This document shows positions 32,704 to 42,023 of a stretch of 64,000 nucleotides of DNA, piece after piece (the stretch's first letter is position 1; each line of letters begins with the position of its first letter). Below the pieces are notes generated by a model. The model worked only from the letters and a program-made list of their open reading frames with translations, had not been told where the DNA came from and did no database searches. Source of the DNA: UBA4575 sp002386945 (GTDB lineage Bacteria > Pseudomonadota > Gammaproteobacteria > UBA4575); assembly GCA_943789445.1 (NCBI GenBank), contig CALSUC010000001.1, positions 558,001 through 622,000 on the forward strand, read 5' to 3'. A program made the position numbers and the translations under genes.

Positions 32704-33831
32704 TTAGGTCAATAGCTGGCGCAATACGGCGCCATAGATCTCGGTTAGCTGGTCCAGCTCTGCAATATCCGTATGCTCATCAATCTGGTGGATACTGGCG
32801 TTAATGACACCCAGTTCTACCACTTCAGCGCCTGTTGGTGCGATGAATCGGCCGTCAGAGGTGCCTCCACCTGTTGATAGCTCAGTATCACGTCCTGTGA
32901 CCGTCTGAATCGCCTGTTGGCAGGCCTCAACTAAGCGACCTTCAGCAGTTAGGAATGGGTTGCCCGATAACCGCCATAGCAATTCAGTTTTAACCTCATA
33001 TTTAGCGACTACCGCTTCTATTTTTTGCTTAATCTCCGCGGCCGTAATCTCGGTTGAGAAACGCAGATTAAAGGAAGCCTCAGCCTTTCCTGGAATGACA
33101 TTTTCTGCACCCGTGCCTGAATTAATATTCGAGACTTGGAAGGTGGTTGCAGGGAAATGATCATTACCTTGATCCCATTCAATCGCAGACAGCTCAGCCA
33201 AGATTTCGGTCAGTGGATGGATTGGGTTGGTTGCTAGATGAGGATAAGCAACATGGCCTTGTTTGCCTTTGATCGTGAGCTGGGCACATAGTGAACCGCG
33301 ACGACCATTCTTAATGGTATCACCAACACGTGAAGTACTTGAAGGCTCGCCAACTAGGCAGTAGTCAATTGCAATATCTTGCTGTTGTAAGTATTCAACC
33401 ACCTTTACCGTGCCATTAACAGCAGGGCCTTCCTCGTCGCTGGTTAGCAAGAATGCGATCGAACCTTTGTGGTCAGGGTGTTCATCAATGAATGTTTCAC
33501 AGGCAATCGCCATGGCTGCGATAGCAGTCTTCATATCGGCTGCACCACGACCATGCAGCTGACCCTCCGCTACGGTTGCGCCAAAGGGTGGATAAGTCCA
33601 ATTTTCTTCTGGGCCGGTAGGGACAACATCAGTATGTCCAGCAAAGACGAATAAAGGGGCTTCTGTGCCTTTGCGTATCCAGGCATTACTGACTTCAGCA
33701 AAGGGTAGGGGCTGATGCTCAAAGCCACTATTTGCCAGACGTTCAGCCAGTAGGTCCAGACAGCCTTCGTCCTTGGGAGTCACTGAGGGCCGTTGGATTA
33801 ATTGCTGACTGAGTTCTAGAGTTTTGTTCAC
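32704..33831 (-). CDS. dapE: Succinyl-diaminopimelate desuccinylase
   Basis: Zinc amidohydrolase that yields LL-diaminopimelate for lysine and peptidoglycan. Metal ligands are visible in FAGHTDVVP (H66), GRGAADMK (D99) and LLTSDEEGPA. I chose the GTG at 33831: it gives 375 residues, the E. coli length, with GGAA eight bases upstream. A TTG at 33858 would add nine residues without family support. It is the last gene of dapC-dapD-yffB-like-dapE on this strand. Confidence 0.95.
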   Translation of the reverse strand: MNKTLELSQQLIQRPSVTPKDEGCLDLLAERLANSGFEHQPLPFAEVSNAWIRKGTEAPLFVFAGHTDVVPTGPEENWTYPPFGATVAEGQLHGRGAADMKTAIAAMAIACETFIDEHPDHKGSIAFLLTSDEEGPAVNGTVKVVEYLQQQDIAIDYCLVGEPSSTSRVGDTIKNGRRGSLCAQLTIKGKQGHVAYPHLATNPIHPLTEILAELSAIEWDQGNDHFPATTFQVSNINSGTGAENVIPGKAEASFNLRFSTEITAAEIKQKIEAVVAKYEVKTELLWRLSGNPFLTAEGRLVEACQQAIQTVTGRDTELSTGGGTSDGRFIAPTGAEVVELGVINASIHQIDEHTDIAELDQLTEIYGAVLRQLLT

Positions 33832-33887
33832 GATTATTTCCGTATTTTCTGAGACCAAGGTTTCTATGCTAATCGATAAGCCTCAAA

Positions 33888-34250
33888 TTAGGCATTGATT
33901 AGGTGTTCATAGTGTTCGCTATTAAAGCCGACCATAAGCTGTTTTTGTGCGCCTTGCCATTGCAGTACTGGACGTTTGATCAAGGTCGGTTGGCTGTGCA
34001 TAAGATTAATTGCATGGGCTTCATCGATATCTAGCTTGGTGGCAGGGTCGAGTTGTTTGAATGTAGTACTACGGCGGTTGAGCAGTAGCTCCCAATCAAC
34101 TTCGCTGCACCAGCTTTTGAGTAGCTGTTGGCTGATGCCGTCGGCACGTAAATCATAGAAGTCATAAGCGATGTTATGTGCGTCTAAAAATTTACGTGCC
34201 TTACGCACGCTATCGCAGTTTTTAATACCGTACAGCGTAGGCCTAGACAT
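33888..34250 (-). CDS. ArsC/Spx-family protein, YffB-like
   Basis: A 120-residue thioredoxin-fold protein of the arsenate reductase group. The N-terminus reads LYGIKNCDSVRKARKF with a single active-site-like C12, then RSTTFKQL and TLIKRPVLQWQ, as in the YffB subgroup rather than true arsenate reductases. A yffB-type gene beside dapE is the E. coli arrangement. The reaction is not known. It overlaps the dapD stop by one base. Confidence 0.88.
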   Translation of the reverse strand: MSRPTLYGIKNCDSVRKARKFLDAHNIAYDFYDLRADGISQQLLKSWCSEVDWELLLNRRSTTFKQLDPATKLDIDEAHAINLMHSQPTLIKRPVLQWQGAQKQLMVGFNSEHYEHLINA

Positions 34251-35074
34251 TAGTCGATGGCGCGTAGCAATTCGTTGATACCAACCTTGCTGCGTGTCTT
34301 CTCATCTACTTGCTTCACGATGACTGCACAATAAAGGCTGTAGCTACCATCTTTTGAAGGCAGGTTGCCTGAAACAACAACTGATCCTGCTGGGATGCGA
34401 CCGTAAGTGACTTCACCTGTTTCACGGTTGAAGATCTTGGTGCTCTTGCCGATGTAAACACCCATAGAGATCACAGCACCCTGTTCGACGATAACGCCTT
34501 CAACGACTTCTGAGCGTGCGCCAATAAAGCAGTTATCTTCAATGATAGTCGGTGCGGCTTGTAGTGGCTCTAAAACACCACCGATACCAACGCCACCAGA
34601 AAGATGTACGTTTTTACCGATTTGTGCACAGGAGCCGACAGTCGCCCAAGTGTCGACCATAGTGCCTGAATCTACACGTGCGCCAATATTGACAAAGCTA
34701 GGCATAAGAACCACATCAGGGGCGATATACGCGCCACGACGTGCGGTTGCTGGTGGTACGACACGTACACCCATGGCAGCCATTTCAGCTTCAGATTGAC
34801 CGGAAAACTTAACCGGTACCTTGTCGTAGTACTGGCCAAAGCCAGAAGACATGATGGCATTTTCTTCGATGCGGAATGAAAGTAGAACAGCCTTCTTAAG
34901 CCATTCATTCACTCGCCACTCGCCGTCTATTTTTTCTGCAACACGAGCACTACCCGAGTCCAACTGGTGGATTGCATCCATGACAGCGACCTTAATCTCA
35001 TTGCTTACATTGGTCGGTGAGATATTGGCGCGCTCTTCGAAAGCACCTTCGATAATGTCTTGTATAGAGCTCAT
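34250..35074 (-). CDS. dapD: 2,3,4,5-Tetrahydropyridine-2,6-dicarboxylate N-succinyltransferase
   Basis: Succinylates tetrahydrodipicolinate in the DAP/lysine pathway. A helical N-terminal part is followed by left-handed beta-helix hexapeptide repeats (VVLMPSFVNIGARVDSGTMV, GKNVHLSGGVGIGGV and on) and a C-terminal insertion with GRIPAGSVVVSGNLPS. Length 274 equals the E. coli enzyme. One-base overlap with the YffB-like gene and nine bases from dapC indicate one operon. Confidence 0.97.
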   Translation of the reverse strand: MSSIQDIIEGAFEERANISPTNVSNEIKVAVMDAIHQLDSGSARVAEKIDGEWRVNEWLKKAVLLSFRIEENAIMSSGFGQYYDKVPVKFSGQSEAEMAAMGVRVVPPATARRGAYIAPDVVLMPSFVNIGARVDSGTMVDTWATVGSCAQIGKNVHLSGGVGIGGVLEPLQAAPTIIEDNCFIGARSEVVEGVIVEQGAVISMGVYIGKSTKIFNRETGEVTYGRIPAGSVVVSGNLPSKDGSYSLYCAVIVKQVDEKTRSKVGINELLRAID

Positions 35075-35083
35075 AATTTTTCC

Positions 35084-36289
35084 TTACACTGATAGACTTT
35101 GAATAAATTGATTAATTCTAATGGCCGCAGCTTGGCATTCTTCCGGTGACGCGACTAAGGCAATGCGTACATGGCCGGCCCCTGGATTGTGCTCTGCAAC
35201 CTCACGACCCAGATATTTTCCGGGTAGCACGATAACGTTGTGTTGAGAGTATAGCGCATGTGCAAATTCTTCATCATCTATTAGCGTCGGTAACCAGAGA
35301 TAAAATCCAGCGCTGGGGATGGAAATATCGGTCGTTGGACGCAGCGCGGCTTGCACCTGCTGAAAACTTTGGTCATAGCGCTGACGATTAGCGGTGACAT
35401 GCGCTTCGTCCTGCCAAGCTGCGATGCTGGCCAGTTGTACCGTGTTGGACATCGAGCAGCCATGATAGGTGCGATAGCGTAAATAGGTCTTGATGATTTC
35501 GGCGTCACCGGCAACAAAGCCAGAGCGTAAGCCGGGCGCATTGGAACGTTTGGATAGGCTATAAAAGGCCAGGCAGCGTTGGTATCGATCATCGCCATAG
35601 GTACGCGCGGCGGCTAAAAGGCCTGCGGGTGGTTGATCATCCTGACGATAGATCTCGGAATAACATTCATCCGAGACAATGACAAAGTCATAGCGATGGG
35701 CATAATCTAAAAGTTTTAGCAGAACAGATTGCGGTAGTACTTCACCAGTGGGATTGCCTGGAGTACAAAGATAGAGCAGTTGCGTGTTACGCCAGCTGTC
35801 TTCGCTAACGTCATCTAATGCTGGAACCTCTCCATTTACGACGCTAAAATCAAGGTAGCAGGGTTTAGCACCAGCTAATATCGCAGCACCTTCATAGATT
35901 TGATAGAAGGGGTTAGGCAGCATTACCTGTGCATCGGCCTTTGAATTATCGACCAGGCTTTGTGCGATCGCAAAGAGGGCTTCACGGGTGCCATTTACCG
36001 GTAAGACATTATGTTCTGGATTGATACTTTCAGGGCTTAAATCAAAGCGCCGAGATAACCACTGGGCAATGCTTTGACGTAGCTCAAGCATACCCTGTGT
36101 TTTTGGGTAGTAGGCAAGCTCGGCAGTATGCAGGGCTAAGGCCTCCTGAATAACTGCTGGTGTAGGGCTTTTTGGTTCACCAATCGATAAGTTAATGAGT
36201 GACTCATCACCACTATAATTAATATCGGAAAATAGCTTGCGTAGCTTTTCAAAAGGATAGGGCTGCAGCTTGTTTAAATAGGGGTTCAT
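35084..36289 (-). CDS. dapC: Succinyldiaminopimelate aminotransferase
   Basis: Class I PLP aminotransferase for the step between DapD and DapE. NLSIGEPKSPTP, PNPFYQIYEGAAILAG, CTPGNPTGEVL and the PLP lysine K247 in SLSKRSNAPGLRSG match the DapC subgroup. Length 401. Position beside dapD and dapE supports the assignment. It lies 55 bases from glnD. Confidence 0.93.
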   Translation of the reverse strand: MNPYLNKLQPYPFEKLRKLFSDINYSGDESLINLSIGEPKSPTPAVIQEALALHTAELAYYPKTQGMLELRQSIAQWLSRRFDLSPESINPEHNVLPVNGTREALFAIAQSLVDNSKADAQVMLPNPFYQIYEGAAILAGAKPCYLDFSVVNGEVPALDDVSEDSWRNTQLLYLCTPGNPTGEVLPQSVLLKLLDYAHRYDFVIVSDECYSEIYRQDDQPPAGLLAAARTYGDDRYQRCLAFYSLSKRSNAPGLRSGFVAGDAEIIKTYLRYRTYHGCSMSNTVQLASIAAWQDEAHVTANRQRYDQSFQQVQAALRPTTDISIPSAGFYLWLPTLIDDEEFAHALYSQHNVIVLPGKYLGREVAEHNPGAGHVRIALVASPEECQAAAIRINQFIQSLSV

Positions 36290-36344
36290 GAGTTAATGCT
36301 TTTTATAGTGTGGGCTTTTGTATAGCCATGGGTTATTAGTAATA

Positions 36345-39029
36345 TTAGATATCGACTGCAAAGGTGTTTTCTTCGTCAGCTAGGGTAACGTGTTCTTGAA
36401 TGGCCTCACATAAGTTTTTGATCTCAGCAGGATCTGAGATTTTTTGCTTATTTTTACTGATCTGAAAAATATCATAAGCGCGTTCGCCTAGTGTACTAAT
36501 GCGTGCATCATGTACGGTGATATGTAGGTCTAGTAGAGCCTCTGCAATTCTTTCTAGCAAGCCTGGGTAATCTGTAACATGAAGATGTAAATCCGAAAAT
36601 TCAGAGTTGTCACTGTTCTTAATGTGTACATTAGGACGCGAGTCAAAATGGCGCAAGCGGCGTGATACCAGTTGTTTTGATGACTCAGGCAAAGCTTTAC
36701 TGCAAGTCAGCTCCTCACTCAGTGCCTGTTCAACTTGCTGGCAGACCTGTTCATCTTTAAGGATTTCGCCATTATTACCAAAGACAACAAAGGTATCTAA
36801 TGCGATACCTTTTTTCGATGTGATGATGCGTGCATCAACCACAGATAGATGTAATCGATTGAGACAAATACTGATGCGTGCAAACAGATCCTCACGGTCA
36901 GAGCAGTAGATAAAGATCTCTGTGAAGCCGCGTGATGCGATATGACGTACACGAACTAAAGGCTTTATTCCTTGGCTGTCGATAATGCTTTTGGTATGCC
37001 AGCTAATCTCGAAATCAGTGTGACGCTGAAAATAATCATCCTGTAGATCTTGCCATAGAGGCTCGAAATCTTCTGTCTTATAGCCCTGTTCTGTTAGCTG
37101 TTTTAGGGCGGATTTTTTTACATTGGCAATAGCATCAGCATCGGGCTGATTGTGATCTTGTGAGCGAAGTTGGGTGGCTGAAGACTTATAAAGTTCTTCT
37201 AGTAAGGTAGCCCGCCAGTTATTCCATAACTTTGGATTAGTGCCTTTGATGTCAGCAATGGTGAGGAGGAAAAGATAATTTAAACGAATTAAATTCCCTG
37301 TTTTTTGGGTGAAATCATTGACAGTCTCAGGATCGCTAATATCTTTATGTTGTGCTACTACAGACATTTCTAAATGGTTCTCTACTAACCAAGCCACTAG
37401 CTCGGCATCATACGAACTCAAGCCATGAGCTAAACAAAACTCTCTCGCCTCACTAGAGCCCTCAGTTGAATGATCACCTTGGCGGCCTTTGGCTACATCA
37501 TGAAATAGTGCTGCCAGTAAGAGTAATTCAGGCTTGGGTAGTCGCACGTAGATATCTGCAAGCAGCGGGTTGTTTTCGTCTTTACGTTGCAGTCTAAAGG
37601 TTTCTTTTAATACGGTTAGAATATGATGGTCTACTGTGTAGACGTGATACAAGTCATATTGCATGCGACCTATGATGCGTGCAAACGAGGGCCAATAGGC
37701 ACCGAGTATGCCGAGATGGTTCATACGCTTTAATTCACGTGAGACAAATAGTGGTTGACGCAGAATCTCAATAAAAAGTGCTTTATTTTTGGATTCTTGG
37801 CGGAAATTTTCATCGATTAGATGTAGGTTCTCTCGTACGGCCCGAATCGTGCTGCTACTCAGTTCAATGATGCTGGGGTTGAGCTGCATCAATAAGAAGA
37901 TCTCAAGTAAGGCGTTCGGTCTTCTTTGAAAGACAGTGGCATCGGTGATATAGAGTCGGTCGGCCTGCACGTAGAAGCGTGCATTGAGCTCCCGTTTCGG
38001 TTGGTTGCTGCTATGACTTAAGTAGTTTTCTTCAAAGTGCCCCATTAATACTTTAATCAATTGTGCACAGGTACCAATCTGGCGGTAATGGTTCTGCATG
38101 AACTGTTCGATTGCAGCATTTGGTTTGTCGCTAGTGGTTTCGATATCTTTAGCTAGCATGATCTGTTGATCAAACAGTAATCGCTCTTCTTTGCGCGTAT
38201 TATTTTGATGCAATAAAAAGCGAACCTCCCAGAGATGTTCGCGCACCTGCTGCAACTGTTGGTGCTCTTCGGAACTGATGAAGCCAGCGCCTACTAAGTC
38301 ATTGAGTGATGTTGTATTGAAATGACGTTTGCTGATCCAATCAATAAATTGAATATCACGTAAGCCACCGGGACCTTCTTTGATATTGGGCTCTAACTGG
38401 TAAACGGTTTCACCATACTTCGCATGGCGCGCAAGGAATTCTTCTTTTTTCGCAAAATAAAATTCGGCACTACTCCAGATTTGATCGCTTGCAGTAGCTG
38501 TTAGTAGTGCATCAAATAGAGCTTGATTGCCGCTGAGTATGCGGGCCTCAAGTAGGCTGGTGATGACGGTGATGTCATTTGTGGCCTCGATGACGGTTTC
38601 ATCGCTCGTGCGAACTGAATAGCCGATATCTAAGCCGGTGTCCCAGAGCGCGGTGAGGAACTCGCCAATTTGTTGCTTGCCGTCTTCATCACAGTTGTCG
38701 GCTAATAAGATCATTAGATCAACATCTGAATGTAGATGTAGCTCACCTCGACCATAGCCGCCTACTGCCAGCAGACTAACACCTATTTTATCTAGACCAT
38801 GATTCAACCAGGCATGGCATAACAGATGGTCAACCACGGTTGCGTAAGCGCCAATCAGCTTGTCGACAGGCATACCCTCGGTATGGGCTTGTTGGTTTGC
38901 TTGATGCGTGAACTGCAGCAGACGTTTTTGTTCAGCAGCTTGCTGACTTAGCGCTGACCATTGTTCATTATCTTTAGGCCACCAAGGTTGGCTGGCAATA
39001 AAATCAGGGGCTGGTTTTATAGCGATCAT
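36345..39029 (-). CDS. glnD: PII uridylyltransferase / uridylyl-removing enzyme
   Basis: Nitrogen sensor that adds or removes UMP on PII. The nucleotidyltransferase motif GGYGRGELHLHSDVDLMIL begins at about 90 with D102 and D104; an HD domain has LFHDVAKGRQGDHS at about 510-525; two C-terminal ACT domains (ASRGFTEIFIYCSDREDLFARI and LHVTDYPGLLERIAEALL) sense glutamine. Length 894 is complete. It overlaps map by four bases, as in E. coli map-glnD. Confidence 0.96.
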   Translation of the reverse strand: MIAIKPAPDFIASQPWWPKDNEQWSALSQQAAEQKRLLQFTHQANQQAHTEGMPVDKLIGAYATVVDHLLCHAWLNHGLDKIGVSLLAVGGYGRGELHLHSDVDLMILLADNCDEDGKQQIGEFLTALWDTGLDIGYSVRTSDETVIEATNDITVITSLLEARILSGNQALFDALLTATASDQIWSSAEFYFAKKEEFLARHAKYGETVYQLEPNIKEGPGGLRDIQFIDWISKRHFNTTSLNDLVGAGFISSEEHQQLQQVREHLWEVRFLLHQNNTRKEERLLFDQQIMLAKDIETTSDKPNAAIEQFMQNHYRQIGTCAQLIKVLMGHFEENYLSHSSNQPKRELNARFYVQADRLYITDATVFQRRPNALLEIFLLMQLNPSIIELSSSTIRAVRENLHLIDENFRQESKNKALFIEILRQPLFVSRELKRMNHLGILGAYWPSFARIIGRMQYDLYHVYTVDHHILTVLKETFRLQRKDENNPLLADIYVRLPKPELLLLAALFHDVAKGRQGDHSTEGSSEAREFCLAHGLSSYDAELVAWLVENHLEMSVVAQHKDISDPETVNDFTQKTGNLIRLNYLFLLTIADIKGTNPKLWNNWRATLLEELYKSSATQLRSQDHNQPDADAIANVKKSALKQLTEQGYKTEDFEPLWQDLQDDYFQRHTDFEISWHTKSIIDSQGIKPLVRVRHIASRGFTEIFIYCSDREDLFARISICLNRLHLSVVDARIITSKKGIALDTFVVFGNNGEILKDEQVCQQVEQALSEELTCSKALPESSKQLVSRRLRHFDSRPNVHIKNSDNSEFSDLHLHVTDYPGLLERIAEALLDLHITVHDARISTLGERAYDIFQISKNKQKISDPAEIKNLCEAIQEHVTLADEENTFAVDI

Positions 39030-39802
39030 AGTGTAGGAATAGATTCTTCTGGTCTTAGGGTGAGGACTTCAAAGCCATCTGACGTGACTAGAATGGTGTG
39101 TTCCCACTGCGCCGATAGGCTGTGATCTTTAGTGACTACGGTCCATTGATCTGGCAGTAGGCGCACATTACGCTTGCCGGCATTGACCATAGGTTCAATG
39201 GTAAAGGTCATACCTTCCTCTAAGATCTCTCCAGTATTGGGTTTGCCGTAGTGTAATACCTGCGGGTCTTCATGAAACACACGACCAATGCCGTGGCCAC
39301 AGTATTCACGCACCACAGAGTAGCGATTCTTTTCGACAAAGGTTTGAATGCTATGGCCGATATCACCCAAGGTAGTGCCTGGCTTGACTTGTTGTATACC
39401 GATGACCATGGCTTGGTAGGTGATGTCGATCAGTCGTTGCGATTTTACGTTAGGCCCACCAACCGTAAACATCTTACTGGTATCACCATGAAAGCCGTCT
39501 TTGATGATGGTGATGTCGATATTCACCATGTCGCCATTCTTTAAAATGCGATCTCCCGGTATGCCATGACAGACCTGATGATTGATCGAGGTGCAGATCG
39601 AACGAGGAAAACCACGATAATTAAGTGGTGCAGGGATAGCACCCTGTGTGTTCACGATGTAATCGTGGCAGATATCATTCAGTTGCTGCGTACTGACGCC
39701 AGCCTGTACATGGGGTCCGACCATTAGCAGTACTTCGGAGGCAAGTTTGCCGGCGATACGCATAAGTTCGATTTCTTCGGCCGATTTGATACTGATAGGC
39801 AT
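39026..39802 (-). CDS. map: Methionine aminopeptidase, type I
   Basis: Removes the initiator methionine. The metal ligands lie in DITIIKDGFHGDTSKMF, GHGIGRVFHEDPQ, MTFTIEPM and QWEHTILVT; the compact body without an extension is type Ia. I chose the ATG at 39802 (258 residues), with GGA eight bases upstream. A TTG 12 bases further up is less likely. It is divergent from rpsB across a 350-base regulatory region. Confidence 0.96.
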   Translation of the reverse strand: MPISIKSAEEIELMRIAGKLASEVLLMVGPHVQAGVSTQQLNDICHDYIVNTQGAIPAPLNYRGFPRSICTSINHQVCHGIPGDRILKNGDMVNIDITIIKDGFHGDTSKMFTVGGPNVKSQRLIDITYQAMVIGIQQVKPGTTLGDIGHSIQTFVEKNRYSVVREYCGHGIGRVFHEDPQVLHYGKPNTGEILEEGMTFTIEPMVNAGKRNVRLLPDQWTVVTKDHSLSAQWEHTILVTSDGFEVLTLRPEESIPTL

Positions 39803-39988
39803 AACAATTTCCAAAGTGTAATTTCAGCTCGCTGCGAGGTAGTCAGATTACTCTGTCAGCCAGATGAAATAATTTTTATTATTAAAATCATAGACTTAAT
39901 GTCTCTTTTTAGGCTTGCCCAAGGGCTGGTTTAGGACGTTTCTGTACGCTGTAGACCACCAACACTGATTATTTTTGCACAAAGCAAA

Positions 39989-40017
39989 TTGTTGATCAGC
40001 TGGGTTTATGGTATAAA
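39989..40017 (+). promoter_or_regulatory. rpsB promoter with GC-rich discriminator
   Basis: TTGTTG (39989-39994) and TATAAA (40012-40017) are separated by 17 bases. The following TCGCGCGCGC is a GC-rich discriminator of the kind linked to ppGpp/DksA control of ribosomal genes. Transcription would begin near 40024, about 129 bases before rpsB. The rest of the map-rpsB gap to the left (39803-39988) shows only a weak AGAC/GTCT stem with CTTTTT. Confidence 0.6.
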
Positions 40018-40044
40018 TCGCGCGCGCTTAGCGCAAATTTAAAA

Positions 40045-40143
40045 TTCGCACACAGCTCAACACCATCCAGTGGGGTGCCAAAGTCGATATTCGACGCGGT
40101 TACTGGGCGGGGGCTGTGGAAGAGTTAAAACCCTCATTAGGAG
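40045..40143 (+). promoter_or_regulatory. Structured rpsB leader, candidate S2 control site
   Basis: The leader contains a CACC/GGTG stem near 40061-40078, a perfect GTCGA-TAT-TCGAC hairpin at 40083-40095, and GGGCGGGGGCTGTGG followed by TTAAAACCCTC, where the G-run can pair with the C-run just before AGGAG (40139-40143). S2-mediated autoregulation of rpsB-tsf through such a leader is known in gammaproteobacteria; the match here is by eye. Confidence 0.5.
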
Positions 40144-40152
40144 AATATACAA

Positions 40153-41025
40153 ATGGCTAACGTCACTATGCGCCAGATGCTAGAAGCTGGTGTGCATTTC
40201 GGGCATCAAACCCGTTATTGGAATCCAAAAATGGCCCCTTATATCTTTGGGGCACGTAACAAGATTCATATCATTAATCTTGAGAAGTCATTGCCAATGT
40301 TTGGCGATGCACTGAACTATATCGGTAAGTTAACAGCCAATGGTGGCAAGGTGCTCTTTGTTGGCACTAAGCGTTCAGCGCGTGAAACAGTGAAAGCTGA
40401 AGCCCAGCGTTGTGGCATGCCATTCGTCAACCAACGTTGGTTAGGCGGCATGTTGACTAACTTCCATACCGTAAAGAAATCAATCAACCGTTTAAGCGAA
40501 CTTGAGGCAATGCTGGAAGGCGAAGGCCCTGAGCGTTTAGGTAAGCGTGAATTGCTCCAGATTAGTCGTGAAGTTGAAAAACTCGAGCGTAGCTTGGGTG
40601 GTATCAAAGACATGAACGTTCTGCCTGATGCGCTGTTCGTTGTCGATGTTGGCTATGAAACTATTGCTGTTAAAGAAGCAAACAAGCTGGGTATCCCGGT
40701 AGTTGCAGTAGTTGATACGAATAACCCTCTAACAGGTGTTGATTACATTATCCCCGGTAATGATGACGCGATTCGTGCGATCAAGTTATATACCTCTGTT
40801 ACCGCTGATGCAGTTATTGAAGCGAAGGCTAGTGTGCAGGTTATGACTGGTCAAGAAGGTGATTTTGTCGAAGTAAAAGAAGATGCATCGGCGAAGAAGG
40901 CTAAAACAACTAAGCGTAAACCAGCAGAAAAGAAGGCAAAAGAAGCCAGTCCAGAAGAGGCTAGTGAAGTAGTTGCTGAGAAAGAAGCGGTTGAAGCAAA
41001 ACCAGATGAAACTGCAGCTGAATAA
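40153..41025 (+). CDS. rpsB: 30S ribosomal protein S2 with charged C-terminal extension
   Basis: The N-terminal 230 residues are standard S2: VTMRQMLEAGVHFGHQTRYW, KSLPMFGDAL, QRWLGGMLTNF, DALFVVDVGYE and the VDTNNPL and IPGNDDAIRAI segments. Length 290 is about 50 longer than E. coli S2 (241). The extra part (about 238-290) is low-complexity lysine, alanine and glutamate. It heads rpsB-tsf with a structured leader upstream. Confidence 0.97.
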   Translation: MANVTMRQMLEAGVHFGHQTRYWNPKMAPYIFGARNKIHIINLEKSLPMFGDALNYIGKLTANGGKVLFVGTKRSARETVKAEAQRCGMPFVNQRWLGGMLTNFHTVKKSINRLSELEAMLEGEGPERLGKRELLQISREVEKLERSLGGIKDMNVLPDALFVVDVGYETIAVKEANKLGIPVVAVVDTNNPLTGVDYIIPGNDDAIRAIKLYTSVTADAVIEAKASVQVMTGQEGDFVEVKEDASAKKAKTTKRKPAEKKAKEASPEEASEVVAEKEAVEAKPDETAAE

Positions 41026-41067
41026 AGCGAGTTTTTCTTTAACCACTAAATATAGAGGTGATTGCAG

Positions 41068-41952
41068 ATGCAAATAACAGCTGGAATGGTAAAAGAACTG
41101 CGCGAACGTACTGGCGCAGGAATGATGGAATGTAAGAAAGCCTTAGGCGAGACCGATGGTGATATGGATGCTGCGATTGAACTGATGCGTAAATCAGGTC
41201 AAGCCAAGGCTGACAAGAAAGCGGGTCGTGTAGCAGCTGAAGGAATCGTTATTACTCTCGTGAGTGATGATGCTAAGCAAGGTGTAATTTTAGAAGTGAA
41301 CTGTGAAACCGACTTTGTTGGTAAAGACAGTAACTTCCAGGATTTCTCGCAGGCTGTTGCAGCGCTGATTTTAAGTCAGCAACCGGCTTCAGTTGAAGCC
41401 TTGATGGCAACAGTAATGAACGGTGATGAGACAGTTGAAGTTGCCCGCCAGAACTTAGTCAGTAAGATTGGTGAAAATATCCAAGTGCGTCGTTTTGAAT
41501 GCATGCAGTCAGAAAAGGGCATGCTAGGTAAATACATGCACGGTGCACGCATCGGTGTGATGGTTGAGCTAGAAGGCGCTGATGACGAGCTTTGCAAAGA
41601 CGTCGCTATGCACATCGCGGCAAGTAAGCCGGTATGTGTTGATGAGTCAGGTGTCGCTCCTGAACTGATTCAGAAAGAAAAGGATATCTTTGTTGCGCAA
41701 GCAGAGGCTAGTGGTAAGCCAGAAGCCATTATTGAAAAAATGGTTGAAGGTCGTCTACGCAAGTTCCTTGGTGAGATTACTTTATTGGGTCAGCCGTATG
41801 TTAAGGACCCTGATAAGACCGTTGCCAAATTGCTGTCTGAGAGATCTAGTACAGCAGTCAGTTTCCATCGCTATGAAGTAGGCGAGGGGATTGAGAAGAA
41901 AGTTGAAAACTTCGCCGAAGAAGTTATGGCGCAAGCCAGCAAAACGGCATAA
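41068..41952 (+). CDS. tsf: Elongation factor Ts
   Basis: Recycles EF-Tu by GDP release. The N-terminus QITAGMVKELRERTGAGMM and CKKAL, the core motif VNCETDFVGK and the later DVAMHIAASKP are typical. I chose the ATG at 41068 with GAGGTG seven bases upstream; the preceding TTG at 41062 is not needed. Length 294. A strong terminator follows. Confidence 0.97.
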   Translation: MQITAGMVKELRERTGAGMMECKKALGETDGDMDAAIELMRKSGQAKADKKAGRVAAEGIVITLVSDDAKQGVILEVNCETDFVGKDSNFQDFSQAVAALILSQQPASVEALMATVMNGDETVEVARQNLVSKIGENIQVRRFECMQSEKGMLGKYMHGARIGVMVELEGADDELCKDVAMHIAASKPVCVDESGVAPELIQKEKDIFVAQAEASGKPEAIIEKMVEGRLRKFLGEITLLGQPYVKDPDKTVAKLLSERSSTAVSFHRYEVGEGIEKKVENFAEEVMAQASKTA

Positions 41953-41959
41953 GTTAAAC

Positions 41960-41985
41960 AAAACGGGGGCTTAGCCCCCGTTTTT
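41960..41985 (+). terminator. Intrinsic terminator after tsf
   Basis: AAAACGGGGGC (41960-41970), a TTA loop and GCCCCCGTTTT with a T-run to 41985. A GC-rich eight-base core stem with flanking A-T pairs; ends the rpsB-tsf unit. Confidence 0.93.
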
Positions 41986-42023
41986 GTATCTGCAGTCGCG
42001 AGTTCAAGAATAGGATTATAGGT

